Part shown: positions 62,001-64,000 of the stretch, in pieces
Layout: every line of letters begins with the position of its first letter
Numbering within the stretch: position 1 is the stretch's first letter
From: Bacteroidales bacterium UBA1680
Lineage (GTDB): Bacteria > Bacteroidota > Bacteroidia > Bacteroidales > UBA932
DNA: 64,000 bases
NCBI GenBank assembly: GCA_002320605.1
Contig: DCKG01000022.1
Location: 124,001-188,000 of the forward strand
Direction of reading: 5' to 3'
Program-made: the position numbers and the translations under genes
The notes under the pieces: generated by a model
Database searches by the model: none
Told to the model about the DNA's origin: nothing
What the model saw: only the letters and a program-made list of their open reading frames with translations

Positions 62001-62279
62001 TCATCTGGCATGAAGAATAACCTTGCCAATGAAATCGCCGCAATGAACAGAATCTACAAAGAGGTTCTGGATGCCCTCATCCGGCAGTCAGTCATTGAGC
62101 AGGTGGATTCTGCCAAGATGAAGGACGTCGTGGATTCTGTGGTCAAGGACGCCCTGGTATCCAAGTTCCAGACAGAGATTCTTGACAAGTACATACTTCA
62201 GGAGCCTTTCAACGATACTCTATTCTTCCTGCCGGTTGTAGAAGCTGTGCTTCAGCTGACAGGCGTTTATAAGAAATAA
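59079..62279 (+). CDS. Large actin/Hsp70-fold ATPase (SrfB-like)
   Basis: 1066 aa. The first 520 residues form an uncharacterised region (TPFARFFVFKEAFRRV near residue 50). The ASKHA-type ATPase follows: phosphate-1 motif AIDLGTSNTYISRRE at about 531, phosphate-2 motif VMDIGGGSTDIVYY at about 751, and an adenosine-type motif TIIFSGNGSKY at about 882. All three key motifs of actin and Hsp70 ATPases are thus intact. The large size and N-terminal extension recall the SrfB family. It probably works as an ATP-driven switch or filament beside the tubulin-like GTPase. Gaps of 7 bases before and 3 after. Confidence 0.8.
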   Translation: MSSIDINIIQRGITNNFEWSAEQGRITAADLGKIGEQRTDNCGALNALPTPFARFFVFKEAFRRVLEQKLDPVNKPAGRAYEHLVSNTLDVFELLYNLKYHENRWKSQDRRIVIKEWNYADQMKVLKNDVPILGNAVESYFKEDLGEASRKLFFIILEDKGKECLLATSSPMTGFITPPDLDLKTVPLAGRNEEDFIGAIYQALNITPLTRKEGGKYFKDILLFENRSEDFKNYMYNKLFSGGATIDARFKELRDYIKAFDADRQIIKNWSDADLEQVYSVNNTPLVVNGIPILCSKATDVINYLTDDIIRLPYKIDSDKYVTLVLTPDSADRDFDYLLPLTKEGLEHLKAGDLKISGTKKSYGDVAVVLECNGKKHERYYTAEKNPGAGKGSVLDLSLAKINFDIALFPNVLSYKPAENNYFKILISATDQNENKTFSVTNLALDFYATDKGGKYIHVEEATDNTFENGVRAPFIRSQQDSNNDCGTKYYEVFNTPFSAICAEIYLEGKAYPFAIIPIWDKSEPSEKKFSYAIDLGTSNTYISRREYGKMTEPQQLKMDKQIVNYLHAKEESVQKGLISRIEGKIPEAFKTLVKTEFVPALIDDKTYRFPIRTALCVTGDDTRKPVLFDNSNIAFFYEKFRGAGNQTVITNIKWAEDEKNLRVFIREILLLIKADILQENGVISGTEVIWFRPLSFKESIRRNFEKIWKEEASNILNLDSAEQQLKCYTESEAPYYYFATKSAFQNVESVAVMDIGGGSTDIVYYAKGEAKIANSVHFGCDVLWENGYNQFVNARDNGIFKHYKDKIHFDTNELKELYEAMLKSNHTSTRDIINLWISNDKETEIAKKLRTDHISTFVYHYTALVYYMAAMFKANELPYPRTIIFSGNGSKYIDNYITDSKVILKQITELIVSKVYGAEISDIELVLPMERKESTCYGGLYHRAGAKEPKPVVYLGDGNNAEYKDVEAINAAYSSGMKNNLANEIAAMNRIYKEVLDALIRQSVIEQVDSAKMKDVVDSVVKDALVSKFQTEILDKYILQEPFNDTLFFLPVVEAVLQLTGVYKK

Positions 62280-62282
62280 ACC

Positions 62283-63956
62283 ATGAACCTTTTTTTACAT
62301 TTTCTCGACACACATCCGTTGGTAACTGTCGCTGTCATTGCAGCAATCCAGTTTTGGTTCTTCTTCCACACTATGAGAGAGCTGAATAAATTGAGCCGCT
62401 TTTTCCCGTCCAAGAAATGGGAGACGAAAGGCGACGAGGAGAGTTTGACTTTGATTGCCGAACCCGAAGACTCTAAGAGCGCCCAGAAACTGGTCAGCGA
62501 GATTAACGACTACATCACAAAGACAAACGGTGCGGTTGAATATGCCGTCATCAAGGATAAAACGGAACGCCGCATTGACGCCCTGTATGAATTTGCAACG
62601 TCCAAGATTTCTTTCCCGACCTACCTCGGTCTTATGGGTACTTTCTTAGGCGCATATATCGGTTTGGAATGCTTCAATGACGGTTTGGGCCAGGGTGACG
62701 GCGGCATCGCGGACCAGATGGTCAAGGAACTCATCAACGGTATCATTGTTTCAATGTGGACATCGCTGGTGGGTCTTATCTTGATGACCATCAGCAATTG
62801 CCACGCAAGCAAAGTACAGAAGAATGTTGATGCTCAGAAGGATGAATTCTTTGAATTCGTTCAAATGTCGGTCATTCCAACTCTTGGAACGAATGTTTCT
62901 TCCTCTCTCAACAGGCTGAAGAGCACAATCGGCAAATTTGAGCCCTCATTCCGTGCAGTCATTGAGGAATTCAAAGAGGCTTTCCGCGACTGTACGGATA
63001 TGTTTAAAGGGACGTTTGCAGAGAATGCTGAAGTTCTCACGAAAGCGGTTGCCGAGATGGGCAGCAATATGACTCTCATCAACGAAAACATTCAGAAGCA
63101 GGACCAGCTGCTTGCCACCCTCAGGCAAAGGGAGATGGTTGTTACTTTGGACAAGTTTGTCACTGCGGCCAACAGCTTTGATTCTGCGACCACATCCATT
63201 CAGAAGCTTGAAGAGGCCAAGGAGAGAATCATCGCATCCACCAATACGCTTGCTGAAAAGCAAGAGTCTTATAACCAGTCTCTTGAGGTTCCTACAAGGC
63301 TTCTGCAGCAGGTCAATTCCATCCTCGATCGTGTTACTACATTCGAACAGAGCATCAATGCCCTTGGCGTTAACATCGCTCAGACCCAACTGCTTGGCAA
63401 CATGCAGATTAATGCTATTGAAGAGCAGTTGAACGCGCTTAAGACGAAACACAGCCTTGTGTATCGTTATCAGGATACCGAGGTTGAAGAACTCGATAAG
63501 ATTTACAAAGAGCAGTCAAAAGCCGTCACAGATCTTTCAGATGCCTTCAAACGTGTTGTTGCCCAGAATAAGGATGACATCGAGACTGCCATGGGCGACT
63601 TCAAGAAAGCCTACGATGAGATTGTTCTCAACTGCAAGACTGGTGTTCAGCAGAAACTGGAAGAATTCATCGACGCCCTTAACAAGACGTTGGATGTTGA
63701 GGATGCCAACCGCAAACTCTCCAACTTGGATCGCCTCCAGGCACTTGAAACCGGGCTTGGTGACATCAAGGCTGCAATGGCAGACAAATCCGCTCTTACT
63801 GATGTTTCCAAGGCCGTCCGGGAAGGAAATGCCAAGATTGAGGACCTTGCCCGACGTCCGATTGTCGTACAGAGGACCGTATCTTCTTCCAGCGGTAATA
63901 CCAGCAGCGGTGAAAAGCCTCTTAGAAGAGGCATATGGCCATTCAGACGTAAGTAG
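62283..63956 (+). CDS. ZorA/MotA-like proton-channel stator with long coiled-coil tail
   Basis: 557 aa. Membrane helices at about 13-30, 112-130 and 150-171. The second contains FPTYLGLMGTFLGAYIGL, which matches the MotA/TolQ/ExbB fold and in particular the GxxGTFxG segment of Zorya ZorA. After residue 175 about 350 residues are predicted coiled coil (heptad-rich, for example KLEEAKERIIASTNTLAEK), then a basic end (RRGIWPFRRK). A long cytoplasmic tail on a MotA-like channel is the hallmark of ZorA. A MotB/ZorB-like gene starts 8 bases downstream. It probably converts ion flow into movement of the tail. Confidence 0.78.
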   Translation: MNLFLHFLDTHPLVTVAVIAAIQFWFFFHTMRELNKLSRFFPSKKWETKGDEESLTLIAEPEDSKSAQKLVSEINDYITKTNGAVEYAVIKDKTERRIDALYEFATSKISFPTYLGLMGTFLGAYIGLECFNDGLGQGDGGIADQMVKELINGIIVSMWTSLVGLILMTISNCHASKVQKNVDAQKDEFFEFVQMSVIPTLGTNVSSSLNRLKSTIGKFEPSFRAVIEEFKEAFRDCTDMFKGTFAENAEVLTKAVAEMGSNMTLINENIQKQDQLLATLRQREMVVTLDKFVTAANSFDSATTSIQKLEEAKERIIASTNTLAEKQESYNQSLEVPTRLLQQVNSILDRVTTFEQSINALGVNIAQTQLLGNMQINAIEEQLNALKTKHSLVYRYQDTEVEELDKIYKEQSKAVTDLSDAFKRVVAQNKDDIETAMGDFKKAYDEIVLNCKTGVQQKLEEFIDALNKTLDVEDANRKLSNLDRLQALETGLGDIKAAMADKSALTDVSKAVREGNAKIEDLARRPIVVQRTVSSSSGNTSSGEKPLRRGIWPFRRK

Positions 63957-63964
63957 GTTCGAAG

Positions 63965-64000
63965 ATGCGAAAGAAAGGCGACAAAGATTCCTTCTGGCCC
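63965..64000 (+). CDS. Start of a ZorB/MotB-like gene (partial, runs off right edge)
   Basis: Only 12 codons are visible, MRKKGDKDSFWP. A short basic cytoplasmic start followed by FWP is how MotB/ZorB-type proteins begin just before their single membrane helix, and the gene follows a ZorA-like gene by 8 bases, as zorB follows zorA. The identity rests mainly on position. Confidence 0.5.
   Translation, partial: MRKKGDKDSFWP

Noticed and set aside
59079..63956. Simple assignment of the island as a classical Zorya system
   Set aside because: Only the ZorA-like (and possibly ZorB-like) parts match; no ZorC, ZorD or ZorE is visible, and the tubulin-like and actin-like genes are not part of Zorya as I know it.

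Overview
The window comes from a member of the Bacteroidota, most likely Bacteroidales. The evidence is repeated promoters of the TTTG-N19/21-TAnnTTTG type, a SusC/SusD pair, a fused SecDF, CdaA next to MutS2, DPP-IV and SPOR/PD40 proteins of Bacteroidota type, and starts that lack Shine-Dalgarno sequences. I cannot name the genus.

Layout. 1-1776 (minus): 5' part of mutS2 and cdaA. 1946-5883: ribosomal operon rplC-rplD-rplW-rplB-rpsS-rplV-rpsC, closed by a terminator. 6013-10898: Tat-exported Gfo/Idh/MocA oxidoreductase, HEAT-DUF1080 protein and a thioredoxin-like lipoprotein. 10901-16595: uvrC and dnaE. 16636-24102: DPP-IV-like peptidase, TPR-TM-HTH regulator, ThiL-like protein, exo/endonuclease/phosphatase-fold protein and serine beta-lactamase-like hydrolase. 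24330-34067: three tandem collagen-like lipoprotein paralogues followed by an OmpA-family protein. 34167-37567: rpsL-rpsG-fusA-rpsJ, then a tRNA with CAU anticodon. 37956-45290: small porin, nhaA and a SusC/SusD pair. 45391-48540: an insertion bounded by a 400-bp near-identical direct repeat, holding a lipoprotein, an outer-membrane protein and a decayed transposase. 48140-53193: PD40/SPOR protein and secDF.

A genomic island begins at tRNA-Leu (53296-53383) and runs off the right edge. Its integrase is broken by a frameshift, a stop and a lost catalytic arginine, and the next gene also looks frameshifted. Behind them is a strong promoter, about 280 nt of structured untranslated sequence, and an intact, tightly packed operon: a vWA-like lipoprotein, a three-TM protein, a tubulin/FtsZ-like GTPase, a giant actin/Hsp70-fold ATPase, a ZorA/MotA-like stator protein with a long coiled-coil tail, and the first 12 codons of what looks like a ZorB/MotB partner. 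This mix of tubulin-like, actin-like and ion-driven stator parts on a tRNA island is the most interesting content. A defence or envelope-conflict role is an inference.

The S10 ribosomal cluster is split: rpsJ sits behind fusA, about 35 kb from rplC, and rplP and later genes do not follow rpsC. Both ribosomal blocks have the same promoter type and a hairpin at the very start of the transcript.
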